Shown: in pieces, positions 29,705 to 38,648 of the stretch
How positions within the stretch are numbered: the stretch's first letter is position 1
Layout of the letters: every line of letters begins with the position of its first letter
Assembly: GCF_900447045.1 (NCBI RefSeq)
Contig: NZ_UAWH01000017.1
Span: 129,001-193,000 of the forward strand
Length of the DNA stretch: 64,000 nt
Origin: Clostridium paraputrificum
GTDB taxonomy: Bacteria; Bacillota; Clostridia; Clostridiales; Clostridiaceae
Direction of reading: 5' to 3'
Position numbers and translations under genes: made by a program
The notes under the pieces: generated by a model
Told to the model about the DNA's origin: nothing
The model's input: only the letters and a program-made list of their open reading frames with translations
Database searches by the model: none

Positions 29705-31405
29705 TTATAACTTTAATAACCTGAATCTATTGTATGCACACATAATCTCCTGACGTCTTGGTTTTGATAATCTTCCGTTTCCACCAGCAATTTTATTTAC
29801 TTTTATTAGTCCATTCTTATCTATATAATTCATAATATTATCTACTACTTCTCTAAGTGTTAGCTTATTATCTATAATATTATCTTCAGCCCACTTAAGT
29901 ATCTCTCCTATTGCATATACCTGTTCACTATCTACTAATTGTTCTACCAACTTAAGGTCTATATTCTCCTTATTAATACTTAGCCCATCAGTTCCAAGTC
30001 CTTTAACTTTTACTCCCTTAGTTCCTCTTTCAATGCTCCCCTTTTTTACCACCCTATTAAAATCAATATTTATCTCAATGCTATTATTTTTTATTCTCTC
30101 TAGGATTTTACCACTACTTAGTTCCTTAGCTTCATTTGTAACAACCTTAGGCTCATAAGCTTCCATTTGTATAACATTATCCGCTATATCAAAATAATCT
30201 CCAGAGCTACCTACTACAATTATAGTTGATAACTCTATTTGTTCATATAATGCTTTAGCTACTTCAATAAAAGGAGTTATTGGTTCACTTTCTTTTGCTA
30301 CTAATTTTTGCATTATATCATCTCTAATCATAAAATTAGTTGCTGATGTATCTTCATCAATTAAAATTAGCTTTGATCCAGACTCTATACTCTCAATAAT
30401 ATTGGCTGCTTGTGATGTACTTCCACTTGCATTATCACTTACAAAGTTCTTTGTATCCTTTTTATTAGGTAAGTTATTTATAAATAATGATATGTCATCC
30501 TTATGAATAACCCTTCCATCTTCTGCTCTTACTTTCATTGCAGAATCATTAGTTATTACAAATTCTCTTCCATCATCTTCAATATGATTATATACACCCA
30601 ACTCTAATGCCTTTAATAAAGTAGATTTACCATGATAGCCTCCACCAACAATTAACGTTATTCCTTTAGGTATTCCCATCCCCTTAATTTCCCCTGAATT
30701 AGGAGTATTAAAACTTACCTCTAATTCCTTTGGCGAAATGAACTTAATCCCATTCTTAAGGGGCTTTGAAGATACTCCACTTTCTCTTGGTAATATTGAA
30801 CCATTTCCTATAAAAGCAACCAACTCACGACCTTCTAATCTTTGCCTTATATATTGTTGATCTTCAACTAATTCTACTCTTTTCTTTAAAGCATCTTTAT
30901 CAAGATTGTTATAAGTTATTGACTCATCTATTATCTTCGGAAGATAATCATATAATATCTTTTCTAATTCTCTAGCTAATACACTTCTCCCCCTTGCAGG
31001 AAATCCAACTTCTATTCTTACTTCTATTTTATCATTATCTATCAATATAGCTGTTCTATCTAATATTTCCTGAGTACACTTACTAATAGAAATTAATCCA
31101 CTTTTTCCTGACCCAAAAACCTTTGAACTATACTTATTTATATTTTTGTAAAAAACTCTAACTAAAAAGTCTTGAACTGCAACCCTTTTATTATAGTTAT
31201 CAAATAAGTTATTAGGTATTTGAGAATATTTTTGACTCATTATTACTCTAACTCTAGATGGGGATGCAAATGGATCTCCTTGAACATGATCTATAGCTAA
31301 TTTATAATTATTGAAATCGTACATTCCTTCTAACGACTTATATGCCTTATAGCCTCTACCATCTATATCATAAAGCATTTTTCTTAATTCATTTAAGTTC
31401 TTCAT
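29705..31405 (-). CDS. ABC-class ATPase of the COG3044/PF09818 family
   Basis: A 566-residue soluble P-loop ATPase of uncertain function. The N-terminal ~200 residues contain the family hallmarks YDIDGRGYKAYKSLEG, DHVQGDPFASPSRVRV and GFPARGR. Walker A is GGGYHGKSTLL (about 253-263), Walker B LILIDEDTSATNF (about 347) and an ABC-type switch lies at VVGSSGDYFDIAD. There are no membrane domains. Structural relatives include an RNA-binding trypanosome editing factor. Its ATG directly follows the DUF1836 stop (TAAATG), so the two are tightly coupled. Confidence 0.88.
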   Translation of the reverse strand: MKNLNELRKMLYDIDGRGYKAYKSLEGMYDFNNYKLAIDHVQGDPFASPSRVRVIMSQKYSQIPNNLFDNYNKRVAVQDFLVRVFYKNINKYSSKVFGSGKSGLISISKCTQEILDRTAILIDNDKIEVRIEVGFPARGRSVLARELEKILYDYLPKIIDESITYNNLDKDALKKRVELVEDQQYIRQRLEGRELVAFIGNGSILPRESGVSSKPLKNGIKFISPKELEVSFNTPNSGEIKGMGIPKGITLIVGGGYHGKSTLLKALELGVYNHIEDDGREFVITNDSAMKVRAEDGRVIHKDDISLFINNLPNKKDTKNFVSDNASGSTSQAANIIESIESGSKLILIDEDTSATNFMIRDDIMQKLVAKESEPITPFIEVAKALYEQIELSTIIVVGSSGDYFDIADNVIQMEAYEPKVVTNEAKELSSGKILERIKNNSIEINIDFNRVVKKGSIERGTKGVKVKGLGTDGLSINKENIDLKLVEQLVDSEQVYAIGEILKWAEDNIIDNKLTLREVVDNIMNYIDKNGLIKVNKIAGGNGRLSKPRRQEIMCAYNRFRLLKL

Positions 31406-31990
31406 TTATTTATCACCTTCTGCAAAATATTCATCTATCATCGCTTCTGCTACCCTTCTATACATATTACTCATTGAAACCATAGAACATATAAATAAGA
31501 ACTTTTCTTCATACTCATTAAATTCTTCACTATCATCTATAATTCCTTTTACACAATCTATCTGTTTGTATATATTTCCCAAAAACTCTTCGTAATTAGA
31601 GTTATTTATATCTAAATATAACTTATACAGACTTCTTAAATCATATTCTTTATCTTCATCATACTTTTTTACTATATTATCAAATAAGTCTTTAATATCA
31701 CTTATTGATAGAGACCCTTTTAAATCATATATCATACTCATCAATAATAAGTGTTCTTTAGAATACTTTTTATTTTTTATACTCATTAATAACTTTGCTT
31801 TAGCATAATTATTAATCATTGTTTTAGTTAATACCTTATCGCTATCCTTTCTTTTCGAGTTAGATAGCTTTTGTTCAAATATTTGAATTACCTGATCCAT
31901 ATACAAATCTATTTCTGGTATATCTTTCTCTTCTACTCTTTCAGTTAAAGCTAACTTCTTTATTATTTCATCAATGCTTGTTTCATTCAT
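31406..31990 (-). CDS. DUF1836 protein (helix-turn-helix-like)
   Basis: A 194-residue protein. IPEIDLYMDQVIQIFEQKL, LTKTMINNYAKAKLL and KYSKEHLLLMSMIYDLKG are the DUF1836 hallmarks; the N-terminal half looks like a MerR/winged-helix DNA-binding unit. Start ATG follows AAGGAG. An imperfect dyad (32004-32025) sits immediately before the ribosome binding site and resembles one before the divergent PAQR gene, suggesting local control. It heads the operon with the COG3044 ATPase and the beta-rich protein. Confidence 0.8.
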   Translation of the reverse strand: MNETSIDEIIKKLALTERVEEKDIPEIDLYMDQVIQIFEQKLSNSKRKDSDKVLTKTMINNYAKAKLLMSIKNKKYSKEHLLLMSMIYDLKGSLSISDIKDLFDNIVKKYDEDKEYDLRSLYKLYLDINNSNYEEFLGNIYKQIDCVKGIIDDSEEFNEYEEKFLFICSMVSMSNMYRRVAEAMIDEYFAEGDK

Positions 31991-32003
31991 AGTAAATCTC
32001 CTT

Positions 32004-32025
32004 AAACTAGTTTTAAAAACTACTT
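32004..32025 (-). promoter_or_regulatory. Dyad before the DUF1836 gene
   Basis: In the gene's sense it reads AAGTAGTTTTTAAAACTAG then TTT, 18 of 22 positions identical to the dyad before the PAQR gene. It lies immediately upstream of AAGGAG. Confidence 0.45.
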
Positions 32026-32162
32026 ATTGTTATATTTCAATTTTAATAGTAAATAAGAGATATTTCAAGAAAATGGTATGCTTTATTATTTAGAATAGCT
32101 ATGAAACTTTTTTATTAGATTTGACTATAATATATCTATATATAATAATTTAAATATGATTT

Positions 32163-32185
32163 CAAGTAGTTATCAAAACTACTTG
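32163..32185 (+). promoter_or_regulatory. Perfect dyad in the 5' region of the PAQR gene
   Basis: CAAGTAGTT and AACTACTTG flank ATCAA. It lies ten bases upstream of the GGAGG of the PAQR gene and could be an operator or an RNA hairpin. Confidence 0.55.
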
Positions 32186-32204
32186 TATTAGATTGGAGGA
32201 TTTT

Positions 32205-32852
32205 ATGGATAAATATCTTAGAGAACCAATTAACGGATTGACTCATCTTATAGGAGCTATACTTTCATTAATAGGTCTAATACTTATGATAATAAAAATA
32301 TCATTAGATAATGGAACATTACTTGAATATGCTGTTGCAATTATATTTGGATTAAGTATGATCCTTCTATATTCTGCTTCCGCAACTTATCACTCTGTTA
32401 TATCTAGCGACAAAGTAATAAAAACATTGAAACGATTGGATCACTCAATGATATTTATACTTATAGCTGGTTCATATGCACCACCTTGTCTGCTAGCATT
32501 ACACAATAAAACTGGGTATATTCTTTTTGGAATTGTAGCTGCTACAGGTATCTTAGGTATAATTTTTAAAATGATTTGGATCACTTGTCCTAAATGGATT
32601 AGTAGTGTTATGTATATAACAATTGGTTGGTTTGCTATATTTGCAATTTATCCTTTATCGAAAGCCCTTAATCCTATAGCTATATTTTTACTAATTTTAG
32701 GTGGAGTTCTATATACTATAGGTGGAGTTATCTATGCTATTAAGTCCGATAAAATAAGAATTGGCGCTTTTGGGGGACATGAAATATTCCATATTTTCAT
32801 AATGCTTGGTTCCCTATGTCACTTCATATGTTTCTTTAAATATATATTGTAA
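32205..32852 (+). CDS. Hemolysin III / PAQR family membrane protein
   Basis: A 215-residue protein with seven predicted membrane helices. The family metal-site motifs are present: HLIGA near the N-terminus, SATYHSV (about 63), DHSMIFILIAGSYAP (about 85-99) and the C-terminal GHEIFHIFIMLGSLCHF. Bacterial members (TrhA) affect membrane energetics; hemolysis is not implied. The ATG at 32205 follows GGAGG; an upstream TTG overlaps that site. Divergent from the DUF1836 operon. Confidence 0.9.
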   Translation: MDKYLREPINGLTHLIGAILSLIGLILMIIKISLDNGTLLEYAVAIIFGLSMILLYSASATYHSVISSDKVIKTLKRLDHSMIFILIAGSYAPPCLLALHNKTGYILFGIVAATGILGIIFKMIWITCPKWISSVMYITIGWFAIFAIYPLSKALNPIAIFLLILGGVLYTIGGVIYAIKSDKIRIGAFGGHEIFHIFIMLGSLCHFICFFKYIL

Positions 32853-32904
32853 TAAAGCCTACTCTTCATTAATTCGGATAAATTCTAAATTAATGAATTA
32901 ATAA

Positions 32905-32950
32905 AAGAAAGCATTTGGCTACCTCCATTGCCAACTTGCTTTCTCTTTTT
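32905..32950 (+). terminator. Bidirectional terminator between PAQR and ybaK
   Basis: AGAAAGC...TTGGC pairs with GCCAA...GCTTTCT, followed by CTTTTT. A second short dyad (TCATTAATT/AATTAATGA) lies just before it. Confidence 0.75.
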
Positions 32951-33419
32951 ACATTATTAAATCTTCATACTTACCATTAATTAAATTTAGTATATCATCT
33001 GGATTTGCTTCAATTTGAATTCCTATCTTTCCACCACTAAAAATAATTTTTTCTAATCCTTTAGCAGACTCATGTATAAATGTTTTATATAATTTTTTCA
33101 TTCCTATCGGCGAACATCCACCTCTTATATATCCTGTATACTTGTTTATATCTTTTACGTGTATCATTTCAACATTCTTTTCACCTGCAACCTTTGCAGC
33201 TTTTTTTAAATTTAATTCTTCACTAACAGGAATTACAAACACGTATAATTCTCTTGAGTTTCCTTGTACAACTAATGTTTTAAATACCATACTTACATCT
33301 TGTGAAAGTTTGTTTGCAACAGATACACCGTCAATATGACCATCTCCAGCTTCGTATTCATATGTATTATATTTTATTTTAGCTTTATCTAAAATTCTCA
33401 TTGCGTTTGTTTTTTGCAT
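32949..33419 (-). CDS. ybaK: Cys-tRNA(Pro) deacylase, YbaK/EbsC family
   Basis: A 156-residue aminoacyl-tRNA editing protein that removes Cys mischarged on tRNA-Pro. The conserved VFKTLVVQG, LNLKKAAKVAGEK and YIRGGCSPIGMKK segments (the last near 100-112) define the family. The ATG at 33419 lies seven bases after GAGGAG. Single gene. Confidence 0.92.
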   Translation of the reverse strand: MQKTNAMRILDKAKIKYNTYEYEAGDGHIDGVSVANKLSQDVSMVFKTLVVQGNSRELYVFVIPVSEELNLKKAAKVAGEKNVEMIHVKDINKYTGYIRGGCSPIGMKKLYKTFIHESAKGLEKIIFSGGKIGIQIEANPDDILNLINGKYEDLIM

Positions 33420-33611
33420 AGCCCTACTCCTCATAATTGTTCTTGTTTATTATTATACTCCTAATAATTTTCATTTAAAATATTCTAAGTTCTATCTTTT
33501 TCTATCTTATAGTAAAAATTTACTTATATTAAAAACTCTGCTTGTCGATTAAAGCGTTATTCTATGTTATAATAACTGAATGAAATAATAAATGAAATGA
33601 GGTAGAAATTA

Positions 33612-35207
33612 TTGATAACAGTATCTAATGTTAGCTTAAGATATGGCGGTAGAAAATTATTTGAAGATGTTAACTTAAAATTTACTCCAGGTAACTGCTA
33701 TGGTGTTATAGGTGCAAATGGTGCAGGTAAATCTACATTCCTTAAGATTTTATCTGGTGACGTTGAACCAAATACAGGAGAAGTTATTTTGGCTCCAAAT
33801 ACAAGAATGTCTGTATTAAAGCAAGAACATAACCTATATGATAATTATCAAGTTTTAGAAACTGTAATTATGGGTAATGAAAGACTTTACCAAATTATGG
33901 AAGAAAAAGATGAATTATATGCAAAGCCAGATTTCAGCGATGAAGATGGTATAAGAGCTTCTGAATTAGAAGGTGAATTTGCAGACCTAAATGGATGGGA
34001 AGCAGAATCTGAAGCTTCATCCCTACTTCAAGGTTTAGGAATCGGAACTGAATCTCACTACAAAATGGTTTCAGAATTAACAGGTGCTGAAAAGGTTAAG
34101 GTGCTTTTAGCTCAAGCTTTATTTGGCAACCCTGGTGTTCTAGTTCTAGACGAACCTACAAACCACTTAGACCTTAAAGCTGTAAATTGGTTAGAAGATT
34201 TCTTATCAAAATTTGAGGGTACTGTTATAGTAGTATCCCATGATAGACACTTCTTAAACACAGTTTGTACACATATGGCTGATGTTGATTTTGGTAAAAT
34301 TAAGTTATTCGTTGGTAACTACGACTTCTGGTATGAATCAAGTCAATTAGCTTTACAAATGGCTAAGGATCAAAACAAGAAGAAAGAAGAAAAGATTAAG
34401 GAACTTCAAGACTTTATTGCAAGATTTAGTGCTAATGCATCTAAGTCAAAGCAAGCTACATCTCGTAAAAAGTTATTAGATAAGATTACTTTAGATGATA
34501 TTCAACCATCTAGCAGAAGATATCCATTCGTTGGATTTAAACCTGAAAGAGAAGTTGGTAATGATATATTAACAGTAAAAGACCTATCAAAAACTATTGA
34601 CGGAGTTAAGGTTTTAGACAACGTAAACTTTATGGTTAACAAAGGCGATAAAATTGCTTTAATAGGTAATGAAATAGCTGTTACTACACTATTTAAAATA
34701 TTAGCTGGAGAAATGGAAGCAGATAGTGGAGAATTTAAATGGGGAATTACTATAACTAACGCATACTTCCCTAAAGATAATTCTGAATACTTTAATGATT
34801 GCCACCTATCTTTAGTTGATTGGTTAAGACAATACTCTGATGAAAAGGCAGAAAGTTATATAAGAGGATTCTTAGGAAGAATGTTATTCTCTGGTGAAGA
34901 AGCATTAAAAGAAGCTTCTGTTTTATCAGGGGGAGAAAAGGTTAGATGTATGCTATCTAGAATGATGCTTTCAAATGCAAATGTATTAATGCTAGATCAG
35001 CCTACAAACCACTTAGACCTTGAATCAATTACAGCTGTGAATAATGGACTTAAAGACTTCAACAGTAATATACTATTTGCTTCACACGACCACCAATTCG
35101 TTCAAACAATAGCAAATAGAATTATTGATATTAAGGACGATGGTTCTATAGTTGATAGAACTATGACATTTGATGAATACTTAGAATTTTCTAATGCAAT
35201 AAACTAA
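33612..35207 (+). CDS. ABC-F family ATPase, YbiT-like
   Basis: A 531-residue soluble protein with two ATPase domains and a charged linker (about 250-300), as in ribosome-associated ABC-F factors. Domain 1 has an intact Walker A GANGAGKST (34-42) and Walker B LVLDEPTNHLD, but its signature is LTGAE (156-160). Domain 2 has an intact LSGGEK signature, but its P-loop reads GNEIAVTT (352-359, no Lys) and its Walker B reads LDQPT (Gln463). One composite ATP site is thus intact and the other degenerate. TTG start after GAGGTAG. Resistance is not implied. Confidence 0.88.
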   Translation: MITVSNVSLRYGGRKLFEDVNLKFTPGNCYGVIGANGAGKSTFLKILSGDVEPNTGEVILAPNTRMSVLKQEHNLYDNYQVLETVIMGNERLYQIMEEKDELYAKPDFSDEDGIRASELEGEFADLNGWEAESEASSLLQGLGIGTESHYKMVSELTGAEKVKVLLAQALFGNPGVLVLDEPTNHLDLKAVNWLEDFLSKFEGTVIVVSHDRHFLNTVCTHMADVDFGKIKLFVGNYDFWYESSQLALQMAKDQNKKKEEKIKELQDFIARFSANASKSKQATSRKKLLDKITLDDIQPSSRRYPFVGFKPEREVGNDILTVKDLSKTIDGVKVLDNVNFMVNKGDKIALIGNEIAVTTLFKILAGEMEADSGEFKWGITITNAYFPKDNSEYFNDCHLSLVDWLRQYSDEKAESYIRGFLGRMLFSGEEALKEASVLSGGEKVRCMLSRMMLSNANVLMLDQPTNHLDLESITAVNNGLKDFNSNILFASHDHQFVQTIANRIIDIKDDGSIVDRTMTFDEYLEFSNAIN

Positions 35208-35209
35208 CT

Positions 35210-35250
35210 AAAATAGGTTTCGTATTTTTTACGAAACCTATTTTTATTTA
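35210..35250 (+). terminator. Terminator of the ABC-F gene
   Basis: AAATAGGTTTCGTA pairs with TACGAAACCTATTT (35211-35224 and 35230-35243), followed by TTATTT. Confidence 0.9.
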
Positions 35251-35344
35251 CTTATTACCACTTCAAAACCGCATTTTCCCTATAAGTTCTTAAGTTCTTA
35301 AAAATATATAAATATATATTTTTAATCTTTAATTTATAAATTCT

Positions 35345-35393
35345 GTTTTAAATAATAAGAGCTGTACGAAGTTTAGTACAGCTCTTATTATTA
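35345..35393 (-). terminator. Terminator of the HMA gene
   Basis: AATAATAAGAGCTGTAC pairs with GTACAGCTCTTATTATT (35351-35367 and 35376-35392), a 17-bp perfect stem abutting the stop codon. Confidence 0.8.
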
Positions 35394-35597
35394 TTATTCT
35401 ACATTGAATCCTGAGTCTTCTATACAATTTTTAATTTTTGATTCATTAGCTTCATCACTATAAACAACTTCTACAGTGCCTCTTGCCATATCAACACAAA
35501 CGTTTTGAACCCCTTCTACTTTATCTAGAGCATTCTTAAGCTGCGTTTTACTTGTTGAATTAACTAAATTATTTACTTCATAATGAACTCTATTCAT
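35394..35597 (-). CDS. HMA-fold protein lacking the metal-binding CxxC
   Basis: A 67-residue protein with the beta-alpha-beta pattern of heavy-metal-associated domains (ALDKVEGVQNVCVDMARGTVE, IEDSGF). The usual MxCxxC loop is replaced by NLVNSTSKTQ, so classical copper binding is not expected. Start ATG follows AAGGAG. It is downstream of hydA with a 59-base gap and could be co-transcribed. The role is unknown. Confidence 0.75.
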   Translation of the reverse strand: MNRVHYEVNNLVNSTSKTQLKNALDKVEGVQNVCVDMARGTVEVVYSDEANESKIKNCIEDSGFNVE

Positions 35598-35656
35598 AAC
35601 TATTTCTCCTTTTCACAAATTAACATTAATAGTATGTTCAAGTTCACATTTTTATA

Positions 35657-37405
35657 TTAAATAACTTCTTCTGAAGTTTCTTTTTTCTTATATTTGTAAT
35701 GTAATAGTTCATGAGCTTTTCCACGACCTGGTTGTCCCATATATTCATCATACATTTTCATTAAAGCAACATTTTCATGTGACTTTCTCTTTTTAGCACT
35801 CTTATCTTGATTATAAAGAACAGAGGCCCTTACTGATTTAATATCAATCTTTTCTCTTTCTAAATTATTAACATGAGGTTGTCCACCACCATTTACACAT
35901 CCACCTGGACATGTCATAACTTCGATAAAGTGATATTCCTTACTATTCATTCTTCCACTTTCAATGAATTCAAATAAGTTAGCAGATCCATTAATTACTG
36001 CAACATTATAGTCTTCTCCACCTATATTTACAGAAGCTTCTTTAATTCCATTTAACCCTCTTACTTCTGTATAATCTAAGTTTTCTAGTTCTTTCTTTTC
36101 AACAAATTCTTTTGCAGTTCTTATAGCTGCTTCCATTACTCCACCAGTAGCTCCAAATATAACTCCTGCCCCAGTATATTCTCCCATTGCAGGATCAGCC
36201 TCGCTATCTTCTAGCTTAGCAAAAGCAATTTTCTTTTCCTTTATAAATTTAGCTAACTCTCTTGTAGTTAAAACTGCATCTATATTTCTTAATCCATCAA
36301 GTTCCATGTCTTCCCTATCTGCTTCAAACTTCTTAGCTGTACATGGCATAATTGTTACTGTAAATATCTTTTCTGGATCTATTCCAGCTATATGAGGATA
36401 GTATGTCTTACTTGCTGTACCAAAAATTTGTTGAGGTGACTTAGCAGAAGATAAATTTTCTAATAACTCTGGATAATAATTTTCAACTTGTCTCACCCAA
36501 CCTGGACAACATGATGTAAACATAGGGAATGGGCCTTTTTTCTCTATTCTTTCTAAAAGTTCAGTAGCTTCTTCCATAATAGTCATATCGGCACCAAAAT
36601 TTATATCAAATATTCTATCAAATCCTAATTCTCTTAATGCAGTATATAATTTACCAGTTACATCTACTCCATAACCCATATTAAATAGTTCTCCCATTGC
36701 TGTTCTTACAGCTGGAGCCATAGCTACTATTACATGCTTTTCTGGGTCTTCTAAAGCTTCTTTTACTCTATCAATATGAGTTTTTTCTGATAAAGCACCA
36801 ACTGGACAAGCAGCTACACATTGTCCACATAATAAACAATTTGTTTCATCAAAACATTTTTGTTCTTCTGGAGTAACTATTCTTTTACCATTAACATTTA
36901 CTAATTTAATAGAACTTGTACCTGTTTTTTCAGTACATGCTGCTGCACATCTTCCACATAAAATACATTTTGATCTATCTATTGTTATAGACTTACTTCT
37001 AATATCAACATACTCTTCTTTATTTTCTACAACAAAAGGAGTAGTTGCTTTAGCTTTAGTTTTTATAACTAACTTTAACAATTCACAATTTTCTCTTCTA
37101 GGGCAAGGACCGCACTTAAATTCATGCTTATTAAGTATTGTTGAAACTCTTGATTTTACTCTTTCTTGAACTTTTTCTGTATCAGTTCTTACAACCATTC
37201 CATCTTCAACTTTTGTTAAACAAGCCAAAGCTAAATTGTTTTTCCCTTCTATTTCAACTGCGCATACACCACATTTACCAACATTACCGCATTCCTTTAA
37301 GTAGCATAAAGTAGGTATGTCAATTCCATTTTCTCTGGCAACTTCTAACACTGTTTTACCTTCCGCTGCTTTGCACACCTTATCATTAATTATGATATTC
37401 TTCAT
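35657..37405 (-). CDS. hydA: Monomeric [FeFe] hydrogenase
   Basis: It evolves H2 from reduced ferredoxin in the cytoplasm. At 582 residues it matches C. pasteurianum CpI. Domains in order: plant-type [2Fe-2S] (CYLKECGNVGKCGVC), His-ligated [4Fe-4S] (HEFKCGPCPRRENC), two [4Fe-4S] motifs (CILCGRCAAAC and CLLCGQCVAACP), then the H-cluster with L1 TSCCPGW, L2 MPCTAKKFE and L3 MTCPGGCVNGGGQP. All ligands are present. The ATG at 37405 follows GGAGG; an upstream in-frame start includes that site. Maturases HydEFG are not in the window. Confidence 0.97.
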   Translation of the reverse strand: MKNIIINDKVCKAAEGKTVLEVARENGIDIPTLCYLKECGNVGKCGVCAVEIEGKNNLALACLTKVEDGMVVRTDTEKVQERVKSRVSTILNKHEFKCGPCPRRENCELLKLVIKTKAKATTPFVVENKEEYVDIRSKSITIDRSKCILCGRCAAACTEKTGTSSIKLVNVNGKRIVTPEEQKCFDETNCLLCGQCVAACPVGALSEKTHIDRVKEALEDPEKHVIVAMAPAVRTAMGELFNMGYGVDVTGKLYTALRELGFDRIFDINFGADMTIMEEATELLERIEKKGPFPMFTSCCPGWVRQVENYYPELLENLSSAKSPQQIFGTASKTYYPHIAGIDPEKIFTVTIMPCTAKKFEADREDMELDGLRNIDAVLTTRELAKFIKEKKIAFAKLEDSEADPAMGEYTGAGVIFGATGGVMEAAIRTAKEFVEKKELENLDYTEVRGLNGIKEASVNIGGEDYNVAVINGSANLFEFIESGRMNSKEYHFIEVMTCPGGCVNGGGQPHVNNLEREKIDIKSVRASVLYNQDKSAKKRKSHENVALMKMYDEYMGQPGRGKAHELLHYKYKKKETSEEVI

Positions 37406-37736
37406 CCTGTACCTCCATAAATTTCTTCTTGTAAATAAAAATTCTATTTTCTTCCTATAGTTTACCATATAAATTTGAAAAACCTATAATTTTCAGATAA
37501 TTCGTTAAATTTTTATCAAACTGCTTATCACCTTTATTTTAACGCTAAAAAAGATTTAGTTCAATGTGAATTAAACCCAATGTTGTTTAAGTAAAATTTT
37601 CATAATAATATAATTGAATTTTATAAATAACTTCATTTTTCTTTCTTTAATAGGATTATAAATTTTGTTTACAATAAAACTATGTGGTAAACTTTAATTT
37701 AGAATAGAATATTTTAATATTTGTGCGAGGTAATAT
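37406..37736. other. Divergent hydA-psd intergenic region
   Basis: About 330 AT-rich bases hold the upstream regions of both genes. I see a dyad TTAAAC-N8-GTTTAA (37571-37590) that could bind a regulator, but no clear Rex site (TTGTTAA-N4-TTAACAA). No ORF or RNA gene is recognisable. Confidence 0.5.
37665..37693 (+). promoter_or_regulatory. Possible psd promoter
   Basis: TTGTTT (37665-37670) and TAAACT (37688-37693) are 17 bases apart with TGTGG before the -10; a weak match. Confidence 0.4.
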
Positions 37737-38633
37737 ATGATAAAAATTTATGATAGAAAAAAAGATTCTTATGAGATAGAAAAAGTAGCTGGATCAAAAT
37801 ATATAAAGTGGTGTTATGAATCGCCTATTGGTAAAAGCCTTACAGAATTAATTATAAAAAAGAAACTAGTGTCAAAAATATATGGAAAGTATTGTGACAC
37901 AAAACTTAGTAAAAAGAAAATCCCTAAATTTATAAAAGACTTTGATATAGATATCGATATGGCTATTAAAAAAACCAATGATTTTTCATCATTCAATGAC
38001 TTCTTTATTAGAGAACTTAATAGTAATTCAAGACCTATAGATATGAATTCAGATATTTTAGTATCTCCAGGAGATGGAAGGCTCTTTGCTTATGAAAATA
38101 TCTCTATGAATAAGCTTGTACAAGTAAAAGGAATTACTTATAGTCTATCTGAATTAATAGGAGATACTAAAATAGCCTACCAATATGAAGGTGGTACTTG
38201 CTTGGTATTAAGACTTTGTCCTACAGATTATCATAGATTTCATTTTATTGATAATGGTATACCTAAAGAAAGTCACTTTATTGATGGCTCATACTATTCT
38301 GTAAATCCTACAGCTTTAGAGAGAATTCCAAAGTTATATTGCCAAAATAAAAGGGAATGGTCAATTTTTGAATCTGAAAACTTTGGTGATATTATTCATA
38401 TAGAAGTTGGTGCTACTTGTGTTGGTACAATAATTCAAACTTATGAGCCTGGTAAAAAGGTCCTTAAAGGTCAAGAAAAAGGATATTTTAAATTTGGTGG
38501 TTCAACAACAATATTATTCTTCAAAAAGGATATGATTGAGATTGATGAAGATATACTTGCTCAAACTGACTTTGGTTTTGAATGTAAAGTCCAATTAGGA
38601 GAAAAAATAGGGCATAAAAAGAAGACAGGTTAA
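37737..38633 (+). CDS. psd: Phosphatidylserine decarboxylase
   Basis: It makes phosphatidylethanolamine at the membrane. The protein is 298 residues. [34 protein letters not shown] and VGATCVGTI are family hallmarks. The self-cleavage site that forms the pyruvoyl group is the GST in KFGGSTTI (about 260). Start ATG follows GCGAGGT. No pssA is adjacent. Its stop codon overlaps the stop of the convergent CARF gene inside a terminator loop. Confidence 0.95.
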   Translation: MIKIYDRKKDSYEIEKVAGSKYIKWCYESPIGKSLTELIIKKKLVSKIYGKYCDTKLSKKKIPKFIKDFDIDIDMAIKKTNDFSSFNDFFIRELNSNSRPIDMNSDILVSPGDGRLFAYENISMNKLVQVKGITYSLSELIGDTKIAYQYEGGTCLVLRLCPTDYHRFHFIDNGIPKESHFIDGSYYSVNPTALERIPKLYCQNKREWSIFESENFGDIIHIEVGATCVGTIIQTYEPGKKVLKGQEKGYFKFGGSTTILFFKKDMIEIDEDILAQTDFGFECKVQLGEKIGHKKKTG

Positions 38634-38648
38634 ACTGTCTTCTTTTTT
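38614..38648. terminator. Bidirectional terminator containing both psd and CARF-gene stop codons
   Basis: AAAAAGAAGACAG pairs with CTGTCTTCTTTTT (38616-38628 and 38635-38647). The six-base loop GTTAAA carries overlapping stops for the two strands (38631-38633 and 38632-38630). Both directions end in a T run. Confidence 0.9.

Noticed and set aside
33612-35207. Calling the ABC-F gene an antibiotic resistance gene
   Set aside because: Sequence pattern matches the YbiT-like housekeeping group; nothing visible supports a resistance subgroup.
37406-37736. A Rex-binding site before hydA
   Set aside because: No TTGTTAA-N4-TTAACAA-like sequence is present; only a TTAAAC-N8-GTTTAA dyad with different spacing.
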